Source: Maribellus sediminis (GTDB taxonomy: Bacteria > Bacteroidota > Bacteroidia > Bacteroidales > Prolixibacteraceae). From it: DNA of 64,000 nucleotides. Below are positions 9,213 through 18,126 of the stretch, one piece after another (the first letter of the stretch is position 1; every line of letters begins with the position of its first letter). The stretch is from contig NZ_WXUB01000001.1 in NCBI RefSeq assembly GCF_011799805.1, forward strand, positions 1,426,001-1,490,000, given 5' to 3'. A program made the translations under genes and the position numbers. The notes beneath the pieces are model-generated. The model made no database searches. It worked only from the letters and a program-made list of their open reading frames with translations, and had not been told where the DNA came from.

Positions 9213-10613
9213 ATGAAGAAAACAATAAAATTTATGATGGGCTCGCTGATGTTGCTGGCAGTTGTTGCAGGTTTTAATACTGCATCTGCTCAAAAAGTGA
9301 TGACACTGGAAGAATGCAGGCAACAGGCGGTTGAATTCAACAAGGAATTGAAAAATGCAGCATTACAGAATAAAGAAGCGCAGATAAACCAGAAGGTAGC
9401 CAGAACGGCTTACCTGCCTTCTGTAGGATTTACATCGTCGTTGATGCACCGCCCCAATATGGATCCGATCAGTATGCCGGGATATTTTCTTCCGACTGCA
9501 AATAGCGAGGAAGATGCTATGAATGGCAACTTTTCGGGAACCAGCGATGTTTGGAAACCCGGAACAACAATCGACCTGAAAAGCCTTACGCTTTTAACCG
9601 GAGGATTCGAAGTAAACCAGCCAGTTTACGTTGGTGGAAAAATTCGCTACTCGAATCAACAGGCCGATGCCGGCGTTGCCATAGCCGATCTGGCGCTGAA
9701 TATGAAATATTCGGATGTGATTGAACAGACCGATAAGGCATTCTGGCAGGTAGCATCGGTTCAGGAAAATATTAAAATTGCCGAAGATTACATTAAAATG
9801 CTGGCTGAACTGGAAGACCAGATGAACGCCATGTACGAAGTGGGTTTGCAACCTGCAAGTGAGAAATTACGTGTAACTGTTCAGAAAAACCAGGCTGAAT
9901 TAAACCTGATGACTGCCCGAAACGGACTGAGGGTGGCAAAAATGTACCTGAATCAGATTCTGGGACAAGCGCTCGAAACCGAAATTCAGATTGAATACAA
10001 GGAAGTGGCAAGCGTAGAGTTGTTCGATCTTGAAAACGGATTGTTTGAAGCAATTAACAAACGTAATGAATTGAAAATTCTGGAAAAGCAAAAAGAACTG
10101 AGTGAACTTGATGCAAAAATCACCAGGGCCGATTATCTGCCCCAGGTTGGTGTTAGTGCACAATATACCAGCTATTGGGTGAGAGATGTATATGAAGATA
10201 TCAATTTTCAACCCATGTTGGCGGCGCAGGTTTCCATCCCGATTTTCCAGTGGGGGCAGGGCAAAAAGAAAATGCAGGCTGCCCAGCTTAAAGTTCAGCA
10301 GGCTGAAACAGATTTGCAACATACAAATGATTTGATTAATCTTGAGGTAATGCAGGTTAAAGTTCAGGTTGAAGAAGCATACGAAAGAGTGTCGCTTGCC
10401 AAAAAGAGTGTTGAGGAAGCTGAAGAAAGTCTGGAAGAGACCCGCGCAAGTTTCGAAGTGGGATTAAATACAACTACCGACATGTTGAATTCGCAGGCTG
10501 AGTGGCAGGCATCGAAAGCACGGTTAACGCAGGCTGTGGCTAATTTCGAGGTACTGAAAATACGCTGGCAAAGTGTAACCGGGAACTTGTACATTCCTGA
10601 AACTGCCGAATAA
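9213..10613 (+). CDS. TolC-family outer-membrane efflux channel
   Basis: The 466-residue protein has a signal peptide ending ASAQ (about residue 26) and two OEP repeats of long amphipathic helices rich in Gln, Glu and Ala (for example QNKEAQINQKVART and the long C-terminal helix VEEAYERVSLAKKSVEEAEE). It would form the outer-membrane and periplasmic tunnel of the tripartite pump. The gap after the pump gene is 46 nt, and the histidine-kinase gene begins 17 nt after its stop, which places all in one transcription unit. Confidence 0.93.
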   Translation: MKKTIKFMMGSLMLLAVVAGFNTASAQKVMTLEECRQQAVEFNKELKNAALQNKEAQINQKVARTAYLPSVGFTSSLMHRPNMDPISMPGYFLPTANSEEDAMNGNFSGTSDVWKPGTTIDLKSLTLLTGGFEVNQPVYVGGKIRYSNQQADAGVAIADLALNMKYSDVIEQTDKAFWQVASVQENIKIAEDYIKMLAELEDQMNAMYEVGLQPASEKLRVTVQKNQAELNLMTARNGLRVAKMYLNQILGQALETEIQIEYKEVASVELFDLENGLFEAINKRNELKILEKQKELSELDAKITRADYLPQVGVSAQYTSYWVRDVYEDINFQPMLAAQVSIPIFQWGQGKKKMQAAQLKVQQAETDLQHTNDLINLEVMQVKVQVEEAYERVSLAKKSVEEAEESLEETRASFEVGLNTTTDMLNSQAEWQASKARLTQAVANFEVLKIRWQSVTGNLYIPETAE

Positions 10614-10630
10614 ATGCAGAGGTGGATTAA

Positions 10631-11701
10631 ATGAAGTGTTTACAGTTACATAGCAAAAAGAAGGACGATCTGTTTCTCCGTTTACCGGGTTACGAACCGC
10701 TTAGTATAATTATTCGGTTTGTAATTACCAGCATCATTGCTTTTGGAGTGTTGCGCTTCATTGTTGCCATTACAGATGTGCCGCCGGAAATTGATGAAAG
10801 GATTCCTTTTGTTATTTATGTGGTGGTGGTGCTGGCCTTCAACCTGGCTGTGGAATTACAGATTGTTCTGGATAACGTGCTCGAACGGTTTCTACCGGTA
10901 CCTACCAGGATAAAACTGCGGTTGTTTTTACAGATCAGTGTAGGTATCCTTTTTTTGGTTGCTGCACACCGGGTTATCATGTTTTTTGTTGATCCAAAAT
11001 TAACCCTAGAAGAATCGCGGCCCGGAGTAATTCTGGGGATGGCAGCCGGACTGATTTTTGTGCAGATGGTGGCAAATTCGCTGACGCTGGCAAGGTTAAC
11101 GCAGAAGTGGGTGAATTTGCAGGAAACAATTGCAGAAATGAAGCGCGAAAAACTCCAGATGGATTACAACATGTTACAGGATCAGTTGAATCCGCACTTT
11201 CTGTTCAATAACCTGAGTGTGCTGAAATCGTTGATCATTTACGATCCCGATGTTGCCGTGGAATTTACCGAGAATTTTACCGATGTCTACCGTTATGTTC
11301 TCCAAAGCCGGAATAAACGCCTGGTTAAATTATCGGAAGAATTTGAATTTATGAAAGCATATTACGCCTTGCACAAAGAACGCCTTGGAGACGGGATTGC
11401 CGTGGAAACAAATGTTCCGAAAGGCATTCTGGACAAGGAAATCGCTCCGCTGACCGGTCAGCTGCTGATTGAAAATGCAGTGAAACACAACATCACCAGT
11501 AAGGAAACACCGTTGAAAATTAGCGTTACAGTTGAGGATAATTACCTGGTGGTTTCGAATAATATGAATTTAAGAACGACATCGTATTCTACAAAAACGG
11601 GATTAAAGAACCTGTTTAAGCGCTACGAGATGCTAACCGAAAGGGAGATCGTCGTTCAGTATGATAAGGAACGGTTTGAAGTAAAAGTGCCGCTATTATA
11701 A
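10631..11701 (+). CDS. LytS-type sensor histidine kinase (efflux operon)
   Basis: The 356-residue protein has four predicted membrane helices (about 25-47, 59-80, 98-120, 132-152), a short coiled coil, then the His_kinase domain with the phospho-acceptor His189 in LNPHFLFNNL. The ATPase domain has the N-box IENAVKHN and the G-box TKTGLKNLFKRYEML. It lacks a large extracellular sensor, so it probably senses a membrane signal. It starts 17 nt after tolC and is followed by its LytTR partner, suggesting that the efflux operon carries its own regulators. Confidence 0.9.
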   Translation: MKCLQLHSKKKDDLFLRLPGYEPLSIIIRFVITSIIAFGVLRFIVAITDVPPEIDERIPFVIYVVVVLAFNLAVELQIVLDNVLERFLPVPTRIKLRLFLQISVGILFLVAAHRVIMFFVDPKLTLEESRPGVILGMAAGLIFVQMVANSLTLARLTQKWVNLQETIAEMKREKLQMDYNMLQDQLNPHFLFNNLSVLKSLIIYDPDVAVEFTENFTDVYRYVLQSRNKRLVKLSEEFEFMKAYYALHKERLGDGIAVETNVPKGILDKEIAPLTGQLLIENAVKHNITSKETPLKISVTVEDNYLVVSNNMNLRTTSYSTKTGLKNLFKRYEMLTEREIVVQYDKERFEVKVPLL

Positions 11702-11810
11702 TTAGTAGTGAGTATTTAGTAATGAGTATTGAGATGAAAGACATTTTGAAACGTTGGAGAAATTTTATTGAAGTATGTCTCAAATCTCCTGTCTCACAAT
11801 CTCAAGTCTA
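11702..11810. repeat. Short degenerate repeats between kinase and regulator genes
   Basis: The spacer begins with imperfect TAGTAATGAGTATT units (11702-11732) and ends with TCTCAAATCTC / TCTCACAATCTC units (11778-11806). They resemble the other intergenic short tandem repeats of this window in style but have different units. Confidence 0.4.
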
Positions 11811-11815
11811 AAAGA

Positions 11816-12586
11816 ATGAGAGTAATTATTGTTGAAGACGAAATGCACAACTACCGCCTGTTAAAAGGCATGGTAGAAAAGCTCCGGCCCGGATGGGAGA
11901 TTCTGGACGGGCTGGAAAGCGTAAAAAGCACGGTGGAGTGGCTCACTAACAATTCTTCACCCGACCTTATTTTTATGGATATTCAGCTAACAGATGGCAT
12001 TAGTTTTTCGGTGTTCGATGAGGTACAGGTCGACAGCATGGTCATTTTTACTACGGCTTACGACGAATATGCATTACGTGCCTTCCAGGTGAACAGCATC
12101 GATTATCTGCTAAAGCCAATAAAACAGGAAAAGCTGGAGCAGGCCATCGTAAAATTTGAGAACCTTGTGAAACCTCAACAGGAAAGCAATGCAATAAAAC
12201 CCGATTATAAAGAACTTTTACAGGCGATTACTCAGGGAGAAAAGAAATACAGGAAACGTTTTCTGGTTTCAGGTGCAACCGCATTTTTTAAGCTCGATAC
12301 CGATGACATTGCTTGGTTTTATACCCAGGATCGGGTAACAACTGCTGTTACTTTTGCGGGAAAAGAACACACTATTGATTTGACCATTGAGAAGCTGGAG
12401 GAGCAACTCGATCCCGAGATGTTCTTCCGCACCAACCGAAGTTCAATTGTTCATATAAATGCTATCCGGAAGTTTGAGAACCATTTTGGCGGCAAACTGA
12501 TACTACGCCTCATTCATCCTTTCGACGAGCCAATAATGATCAGCAGGTTAAAAGCCGCTGAATTCAAGGAATGGGTAGGGAACTAA
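11816..12586 (+). CDS. LytTR-family response regulator
   Basis: A receiver domain with acidic pocket (VEDE), phosphorylation site Asp55 in LIFMDIQL and the switch Lys in LLKPIK is followed by a LytTR DNA-binding domain (about 145-256). I chose the ATG at 11816 (MRVIIVEDE), which puts the receiver at the N terminus; an in-frame ATG at 11768 would add 16 residues from a repeat-like spacer and looks wrong. It is the likely partner of the LytS kinase just upstream and probable regulator of the efflux genes. Confidence 0.92.
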   Translation: MRVIIVEDEMHNYRLLKGMVEKLRPGWEILDGLESVKSTVEWLTNNSSPDLIFMDIQLTDGISFSVFDEVQVDSMVIFTTAYDEYALRAFQVNSIDYLLKPIKQEKLEQAIVKFENLVKPQQESNAIKPDYKELLQAITQGEKKYRKRFLVSGATAFFKLDTDDIAWFYTQDRVTTAVTFAGKEHTIDLTIEKLEEQLDPEMFFRTNRSSIVHINAIRKFENHFGGKLILRLIHPFDEPIMISRLKAAEFKEWVGN

Positions 12587-12632
12587 ACCTGTAACTGTTA
12601 GTATAAAAGTGAATTACACGAAAAAGAATCCA

Positions 12633-12809
12633 ATGAAAAACAGAAAAGAGTTATTTGAAGAAGCAAAATCCCTGATTGTTGAATCGAATCCGCACAAGGA
12701 AAGCATACTTTATCACAATATTTTCTCGCTGAAAGTTAACGGCTTTTATCCTTTCTCATCGAAACAGGATGTAATGGGACTGGTTAATTTTTTGAACAAT
12801 ATCGATTAA
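12633..12809 (+). CDS. Small hypothetical protein (58 residues)
   Basis: The peptide MKNRKELFEEAKSLIVES... is charged, ends KQDVMGLVNFLNNID and has no recognised domain. A GTG at 12609 would extend it by eight residues; the ATG at 12633 gives a more typical start. Amino-acid composition is protein-like and it follows the LytTR gene by 46 nt on the same strand, so it may be cotranscribed. Function unknown. Confidence 0.5.
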   Translation: MKNRKELFEEAKSLIVESNPHKESILYHNIFSLKVNGFYPFSSKQDVMGLVNFLNNID

Positions 12810-12874
12810 ATAATCGGAATCCAAATTTTCTGCAATCCCAACAGTTTGACAGGGATTCAAAATCTCTTAAATGA

Positions 12875-13291
12875 TTATTTGGCCCGAACGTATTTTTCCT
12901 GCCGGTAATTTTTTTTGTCGTATGTCCAGTCGTCTTTTATAGGATAAACCTGGTAAAGGGTGTCTCCTTTTATTTCAAGCAGCACCTTAACAGCCTTCCC
13001 TTCATTTGCTCCACTTACCATGTGAATAAAATTTTCGGTGTAGTGTGTTCCATCGATAGAATAAGTTGCACTGCCATAATTGTACCTGTCCCCTCCATTA
13101 ACATGGAATTTTCCTACAAACAGTACATGATCTTTTGTCCAGGTTTTTAACTGTTCTCCATTGAGATAATTTGATTCACCATTATTGACGACTTTGTAGG
13201 AAACCATCTGCCAGGTTCCTTCCAGCTTTTTGACCGGTGGCATGAATGCCATAAGGCAAAATACAACTAAGATTGAGGCTAATTTTTTCAT
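12875..13291 (-). CDS. Secreted lipocalin-like protein
   Basis: The 138-residue product has an N-terminal signal (MKKLASILVVFCLMAFMPP). The mature start LEGTWQMVSYKVV is the classic beginning of lipocalin-like/DUF4488-type beta-barrel proteins in Bacteroidota. The rest alternates short beta strands (HVLFVGKFHVNGG, YNYGSATYSIDG, HYTENF). A small-ligand role in the periplasm is likely for the fold but not shown. It is transcribed alone towards the efflux regulator genes. Confidence 0.7.
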   Translation of the reverse strand: MKKLASILVVFCLMAFMPPVKKLEGTWQMVSYKVVNNGESNYLNGEQLKTWTKDHVLFVGKFHVNGGDRYNYGSATYSIDGTHYTENFIHMVSGANEGKAVKVLLEIKGDTLYQVYPIKDDWTYDKKNYRQEKYVRAK

Positions 13292-14015
13292 GAATTGTGG
13301 TTTTTTGAGTGATTAATTCATTTATTTGGATAAATACCTTATACCCTAATACAGAATAAGAGTTACATAAATGAGCGAATAATTTGTTTCACGAATATTT
13401 CAGTTCACATCATCTGGCGTCTTTCATTTTCGTTATTCTTTCACACCATTATATAGCTATCACCTAAAAAATAAATAGCAGGTAAAAAAGCTTCATGATT
13501 TTTGGCTTATATACAGTGTAATTTTATTCAGGTTGAATCCATTTTATTGAGTGCAAAAAACTGTACCGCATTTCAACGAAAATTTTCGGATTTTTCAGCC
13601 CAATGTTGTGTAAGTTTTTACAGCCTGAAATCTCATTTGAAGGTAATTTTGCGTACTGGTTGAACAACAGCAAGTTGTAATGTACTGTTTGCAGTGTATT
13701 TTTCATTTTGCAACCTTCATGTTGCAAACGTGAACTTCCTCAAAATTTAGTATTTTTGCAGTGTTGCGAACTAAGTGATTGATTTCGTTTAGGTTGCTTT
13801 TATGTTTAGCAGGTGTTGAGACGGAACGACGAGATGTCAATAATAGAATATAAAACAATCTCTTTATCATGTTAAATCATGGTGCTATAATGACTTTTTC
13901 AAACTTTTGTCAGGGTCTCGACAGTTCCACTTTACTATTTTTGAACCGTTTTTTATAGAAGCACATTTCGTTAACGTTCGCGTTAACGATTTTGAATAAA
14001 GTTTTAAGTCAATAG
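13292..14015. other. Long AT-rich intergenic region upstream of pta
   Basis: No convincing gene was found in 724 nt. A 67-codon minus-strand frame at 13524-13727 has poor protein character and is rejected. A possible -7 box TATTTTTG lies at 13751-13758, with the nearest TTG 26 nt upstream; if it is used, the pta transcript would have a leader of about 250 nt. No fold or known riboswitch was recognised in that leader. Confidence 0.4.
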
Positions 14016-16109
14016 ATGAAAACAGGAATTTACATTACCAATACCGAGCGCAGTACAGGAAGGTCGCTGGTGGCACTGGGTATCTTCAAACAGTTACTGT
14101 CAAAAGTAAGCCGCGTGGGTTATTTCAGACCCATCATCAACGACCAGCCGCATGGCAAGCGCGATAACCACATCGAAACTATGCTCAAGTATTTCAACCT
14201 TGAGATGGATTACAAAGATGCTTATGGTTTTACGATGTCGCAGGTGGTGAAGTACATGAATCGTGGTCAGGAAGCCCGCCTGATTGAAAAAATCATCGAG
14301 CAGTACAAAGCCCTCGAAGAAAACTTCGATTACATTGTGGTTGAAGGAGCCGACTTTGCCGACAAAGGTGTTGCCATTGAATTTGAGCTCGACATTGAAA
14401 TTGCCAAAAACCTGGCGTTGCCGACGATCCTGGTCAGCTCTGCACAAGGAAAGGAAATTAAGGATGCAGCTTCAAACGTTGATCTGGCCGTAAAAACGTG
14501 TGCCGAACTGGATGTAAATGTACTTTCGGTAGTCATGAACCGTGTTCCGGAAGATAAGATCGACGAAATGAAAGCCGAACTCGAAAGTGTGATTCCGGCG
14601 GATACGGCAATTGAGATTATTCCCGATATTCCGCAACTGGCAAGCCCGGTTGTTCGCGAGATTCTGGAAGAACTAAATGGAAAAGTATTGTTGGGGGAAA
14701 ACTTATTGTGTAAACAGGTTGATCGCATCGATATTGGTGCCATGCAACTGCGTAATTTCCTCGATCGTCTTGGCGATAACAGTCTGATCATTACTCCGGG
14801 CGACCGCTCCGATATTATTTTGGGTGCGTTGCAGGCAAATGTTTCAGCCAACTACCCAACGGTTTCTGGTATTGTGGTTACCGGCGGACTACCTCCGCGC
14901 AAAGCCATTATGAAACTGATTGAAGGGCTGCCAAGCATTGTCCCGATCATTCTGGTTGACGATGTAACTTTTGATGCTGCCAATAAAGTGGCACATGTTA
15001 AACCAAAAATCCGCCCGGGTATCACACGCAAAATCGAACTAAGTATCTCAACATTTGAAAAATATGTTGATTGCGAATACCTGATCGAACGTTTCCAGAA
15101 TTATCACACCGATGTGGTTACTCCACACATGTTCCAGTACAGCCTGGTTGCCAAAGCCAAATCGAAAAAAATGCACATTGTATTGCCCGAAGGTATGGAC
15201 AACCGTATTCTGATGGCTGCAGCAAGCCTGGTACAACAGAATGTGGTAGATATAACCTTGCTTGGTAAACGCGAGGAAATACAGGCAAAAGCCGCTGAGA
15301 TTGGTATTAATCTTTCTGAGAAAGTAAATATCATCAATCCGGTTGAATCGGAGTATTACGAAGACTACTGGAAAACCTATTACGAATTACGTAAACACAA
15401 AAATATTCCCGAAGAAATGGCGCAGGACGCCCTGGCCGATGTATCGTACTTTGGTACCATGATGGTTTACAAAGGACATGCCGACGGAATGGTTTCGGGA
15501 GCAGCACATACCACCGCACATACCATTATTCCTGCACTGCAGTTTGTTAAAACTCGTCCGGGAGTATCTACTGTTTCATCGTGTTTCTTTATGTGTCTCG
15601 ATGATCATGTTTCGGTATTTGGCGATTGTGCTGTAAACGTAAGTCCTACCGCCGATCAGTTGGCAGAAATTGCTATTTCATCAGCCGAATCGGCAAAAGC
15701 ATTTGGTATTGAGCCTAAAGTGGCCATGCTTTCTTATTCATCAGGAACATCGGGTACCGGTGCCGAAGTGGATAAAGTAAGGGCTGCAACAGAAAAGGCC
15801 AAACAATTACGTCCCGACCTGAAGATTGAAGGTCCTATTCAGTACGACGCGGCGGTTGATCCGAGTGTAGGGAAAAGCAAAATGCCCGATTCGGAAGTGG
15901 CAGGACAGGCAACTGTACTGGTATTTCCCGATTTGAATACCGGAAACAACACTTACAAAGCCGTTCAACGTGAAACCGGTGCACTGGCAATCGGCCCAAT
16001 GTTGCAAGGCTTGAACAAACCGGTGAACGACCTGAGTCGTGGTTGTACTGTTGACGATATTTTCAACACAGTAGTTATCACAGCCATTCAGGCGCAGGAG
16101 GGATTCTAA
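14016..16109 (+). CDS. pta: Phosphate acetyltransferase
   Basis: The 697-residue long-form enzyme converts acetyl-CoA and phosphate to acetyl phosphate and CoA. It has an N-terminal P-loop-like domain of the dethiobiotin-synthetase type (ITNTERSTGRSLVALG), a DRTGG domain in the middle and the C-terminal catalytic PTA domain (about 370-690) with SGAAHTTAHTIIPALQ, SYSSGTSGTGAEVDKV and the terminal GPMLQGLNKPVNDLSRG. The length matches E. coli-type Pta (about 700). ackA follows 121 nt downstream, giving the acetate/ATP-forming overflow pathway. Confidence 0.96.
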   Translation: MKTGIYITNTERSTGRSLVALGIFKQLLSKVSRVGYFRPIINDQPHGKRDNHIETMLKYFNLEMDYKDAYGFTMSQVVKYMNRGQEARLIEKIIEQYKALEENFDYIVVEGADFADKGVAIEFELDIEIAKNLALPTILVSSAQGKEIKDAASNVDLAVKTCAELDVNVLSVVMNRVPEDKIDEMKAELESVIPADTAIEIIPDIPQLASPVVREILEELNGKVLLGENLLCKQVDRIDIGAMQLRNFLDRLGDNSLIITPGDRSDIILGALQANVSANYPTVSGIVVTGGLPPRKAIMKLIEGLPSIVPIILVDDVTFDAANKVAHVKPKIRPGITRKIELSISTFEKYVDCEYLIERFQNYHTDVVTPHMFQYSLVAKAKSKKMHIVLPEGMDNRILMAAASLVQQNVVDITLLGKREEIQAKAAEIGINLSEKVNIINPVESEYYEDYWKTYYELRKHKNIPEEMAQDALADVSYFGTMMVYKGHADGMVSGAAHTTAHTIIPALQFVKTRPGVSTVSSCFFMCLDDHVSVFGDCAVNVSPTADQLAEIAISSAESAKAFGIEPKVAMLSYSSGTSGTGAEVDKVRAATEKAKQLRPDLKIEGPIQYDAAVDPSVGKSKMPDSEVAGQATVLVFPDLNTGNNTYKAVQRETGALAIGPMLQGLNKPVNDLSRGCTVDDIFNTVVITAIQAQEGF

Positions 16110-16139
16110 TCTAAATAATACAAGTATAAATAGATTGAA

Positions 16140-16200
16140 GGCTCATCCCCGTTAAATCCCCCTTCGAAGGGGAAGGAACCGAAGTGACAGGGGGATGATT
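16140..16200. repeat. Nested palindromic repeat in the pta-ackA spacer
   Basis: An outer pair TCATCCCC (16143-16150) and GGGGATGA (about 16191-16198) encloses an inner perfect hairpin CCCCTTCGAAGGGG near 16159-16172. The element looks like an interspersed palindrome rather than an operon-specific signal; no T-tract follows. A genome-wide copy count would settle this. Confidence 0.5.
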
Positions 16201-16230
16201 TAATATAAAGAGCAAATTAAAAATTATTCA

Positions 16231-17427
16231 ATGAACATATTAGTAGTAAACGCGGGAAGTTCGTCGATCAAATATCAATTGATTGATATGACCACGGAAA
16301 AACCGCTATCAAGTGGGATTGTTGAACGTATCGGATTGGAAGAAGGTACCATCACCCACAAAACATTTTTGAACGGAGAAGAAAAGAAAACCAAAGAAGT
16401 ATTCCCGATTCCGGATCACACTGTTGGTTTGAAACGCGTTGCCGAACTTTTGGTTGACGCGGAGTGGGGTGTAATCAGCGATCCGTCGGAAATTCAGGCT
16501 GTTGGACACCGTTTGGTACATGGAGGCGAGGCCTTTACAAAAACAGTGGTTATCACCGAGGAAGTAAAAGCAAAAGTGAAAGAGCTTTTCCCGTTGGCAC
16601 CACTGCACAACCCGGCTAACCTGATTGGTGTTGAAGTAGCAGAAAAGGTATTCCCGAATGCTACTCAGATTGGGGTTTTCGATACTGCTTTCCACCAAAC
16701 AATGCCGGAAGTTGCTTACCGTTATGCTATTCCGAATGAATTATATACCGAAATGGGTATCCGTAAATACGGTTTCCACGGAACATCGCACAAATATGTT
16801 TCTGAAAAAGCCGCTGAATACCTTGGAAATGAAAAGGCAAAAGTAGTGACCATTCACCTGGGTAATGGTGCATCAATGGCAGCTGTTGACGGTGGTGTTT
16901 GTAAAGATACAACCATGGGGATAGGACCACTGAACGGCCTGATCATGGGAACACGTTCCGGAGATGTCGATCCGTCGATCATTTTCTACCTGATTGAACA
17001 AAAAGGTTATTCGGTTGCCGAAGTTTCAAAAATACTGAACAAGGAAAGTGGCATGCAGGGACTTACCGGCGATACCGATATGCGCGATATCGAAGACCGT
17101 TACATAAAGGGCGATAAAACAGCAGTTCTGGCTTACGAAATGTATGCTTATCGTATTCAGCAGTTTATCGGAAAGTATGCCGCAGCAATGAATGGACTTG
17201 ATGCCATTGTATTTACCGCCGGAATTGGTGAGAATGATACCATCGCTCGTAGTCTTGTTTGTAAGAACATGACTTATTTCGGAATTGAAATGGACGAAGC
17301 AAAGAATGCTGTACGTAGCAAGGATATTCGCGAAATAAATGTTGAAGGAGCAAAAACCAAGGTTTTGGTTATCTCAACCAACGAAGAACTGGAAATTGCA
17401 CAACAGTCATACAATTTGGTGAAGTAA
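16231..17427 (+). CDS. ackA: Acetate kinase
   Basis: The 398-residue enzyme interconverts acetyl phosphate plus ADP with acetate plus ATP. The N-terminal VVNAGSSSIKYQL phosphate-binding motif, the GHRLVHGGE segment, FDTAFHQTMP, GFHGTSHKYV, HLGNGASMAAV and the C-terminal FTAGIGEND all match the ASKHA-fold acetate kinase family. Length is normal. It is probably cotranscribed with pta and ends just before a strong terminator. Confidence 0.97.
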   Translation: MNILVVNAGSSSIKYQLIDMTTEKPLSSGIVERIGLEEGTITHKTFLNGEEKKTKEVFPIPDHTVGLKRVAELLVDAEWGVISDPSEIQAVGHRLVHGGEAFTKTVVITEEVKAKVKELFPLAPLHNPANLIGVEVAEKVFPNATQIGVFDTAFHQTMPEVAYRYAIPNELYTEMGIRKYGFHGTSHKYVSEKAAEYLGNEKAKVVTIHLGNGASMAAVDGGVCKDTTMGIGPLNGLIMGTRSGDVDPSIIFYLIEQKGYSVAEVSKILNKESGMQGLTGDTDMRDIEDRYIKGDKTAVLAYEMYAYRIQQFIGKYAAAMNGLDAIVFTAGIGENDTIARSLVCKNMTYFGIEMDEAKNAVRSKDIREINVEGAKTKVLVISTNEELEIAQQSYNLVK

Positions 17428-17446
17428 GATTGTATAAACGATATTG

Positions 17447-17483
17447 AATAGGCGGCGTAAGTTCTTTACGCCGCCTATTTTTT
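17447..17483 (+). terminator. Rho-independent terminator of pta-ackA
   Basis: AATAGGCGGCGTAA (17447-17460) pairs with TTTACGCCGCCTATT across a GTTC loop and is followed by an eight-T run. It lies 20 nt after the ackA stop. Confidence 0.9.
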
Positions 17484-17670
17484 TAAAATCTATGGTGATT
17501 CACCTTAAATCACGGTTCTAAGTTTTCATACTCACCCTTGCTCACTCTCTATGAATTTACCCTTTATACACAAATACAAGGAATGAGCGATTTTGATCAG
17601 CTCCAGAAATTCGGCGCATTATAGTGTACCTTTTCAATGCTTTGCCGCAATTGCGCCGATTTTGTAGGAT

Positions 17671-17925
17671 CATTAACCCCGGGCGGCACTCACCCCGAAT
17701 GTTCGGGGGTCGTTCTGCCCGGGGCTGAATGATGAAGGACTTTCAGCCCTTCGATTGGCAAAACTTGCTTTCGAGATTTTAAAAAAACAGCACTGAAAGT
17801 GCGTTGTATTTTAGCCCAGGCCAAAGTAATTCAAAGAATTACGGCGGCCTGGGTTACAATAGCATGATGTACCTCGTCCGGCGAAAAAGGCTGATCGAAG
17901 CTGAACAATTGTTCCGGACGAAAAT
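17671..17925. repeat. Hairpin-rich interspersed element (REP-like or structured RNA)
   Basis: Four stacked inverted repeats are visible. CCCCGGGC (17677-17684) pairs with GCCCGGGG (17717-17724) around an inner CCCCGAA/TTCGGGG. GGGCTGAA (17722-17729) pairs with TTCAGCCC (17742-17749), overlapping the first stem. GCCCAGGCC (from 17814) pairs with GGCCTGGGT (from 17846) around a perfect GTAATTC/GAATTAC (17826-17842). CGTCCGG (17875-17881) pairs with CCGGACG (17914-17920). An open frame at 17804-18034 runs across these stems and is considered spurious. The remaining spacer (17484-17670, 17926-18126) shows nothing else. Confidence 0.6.
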
Positions 17926-18126
17926 GGAGCAGAACCTCGCAAAGATGTATATAAAGGGAAGCTCTATGAATAGAGGGAGCGAGGGAGAGTCTGCACAAAA
18001 TTGTATGGCTTTCATGCCTGTTGGTGATTCCTGAGAATCATGATTGTTATATTGAAGTAAAAAGTGATCGTTCTATTTTTTCACCTTTAATAAAATCCTG
18101 ATATTTGAAAACTCAAAATTAGAAGA

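Noticed and set aside
13524-13727. 67-codon minus-strand frame in the pta upstream region
   Set aside because: AT-rich, unusual composition, no family resemblance, no promoter and no operon context.
17804-18034. 76-codon frame near the ackA downstream repeat
   Set aside because: It runs through three hairpin stems of the repeat element and has no recognisable protein character.
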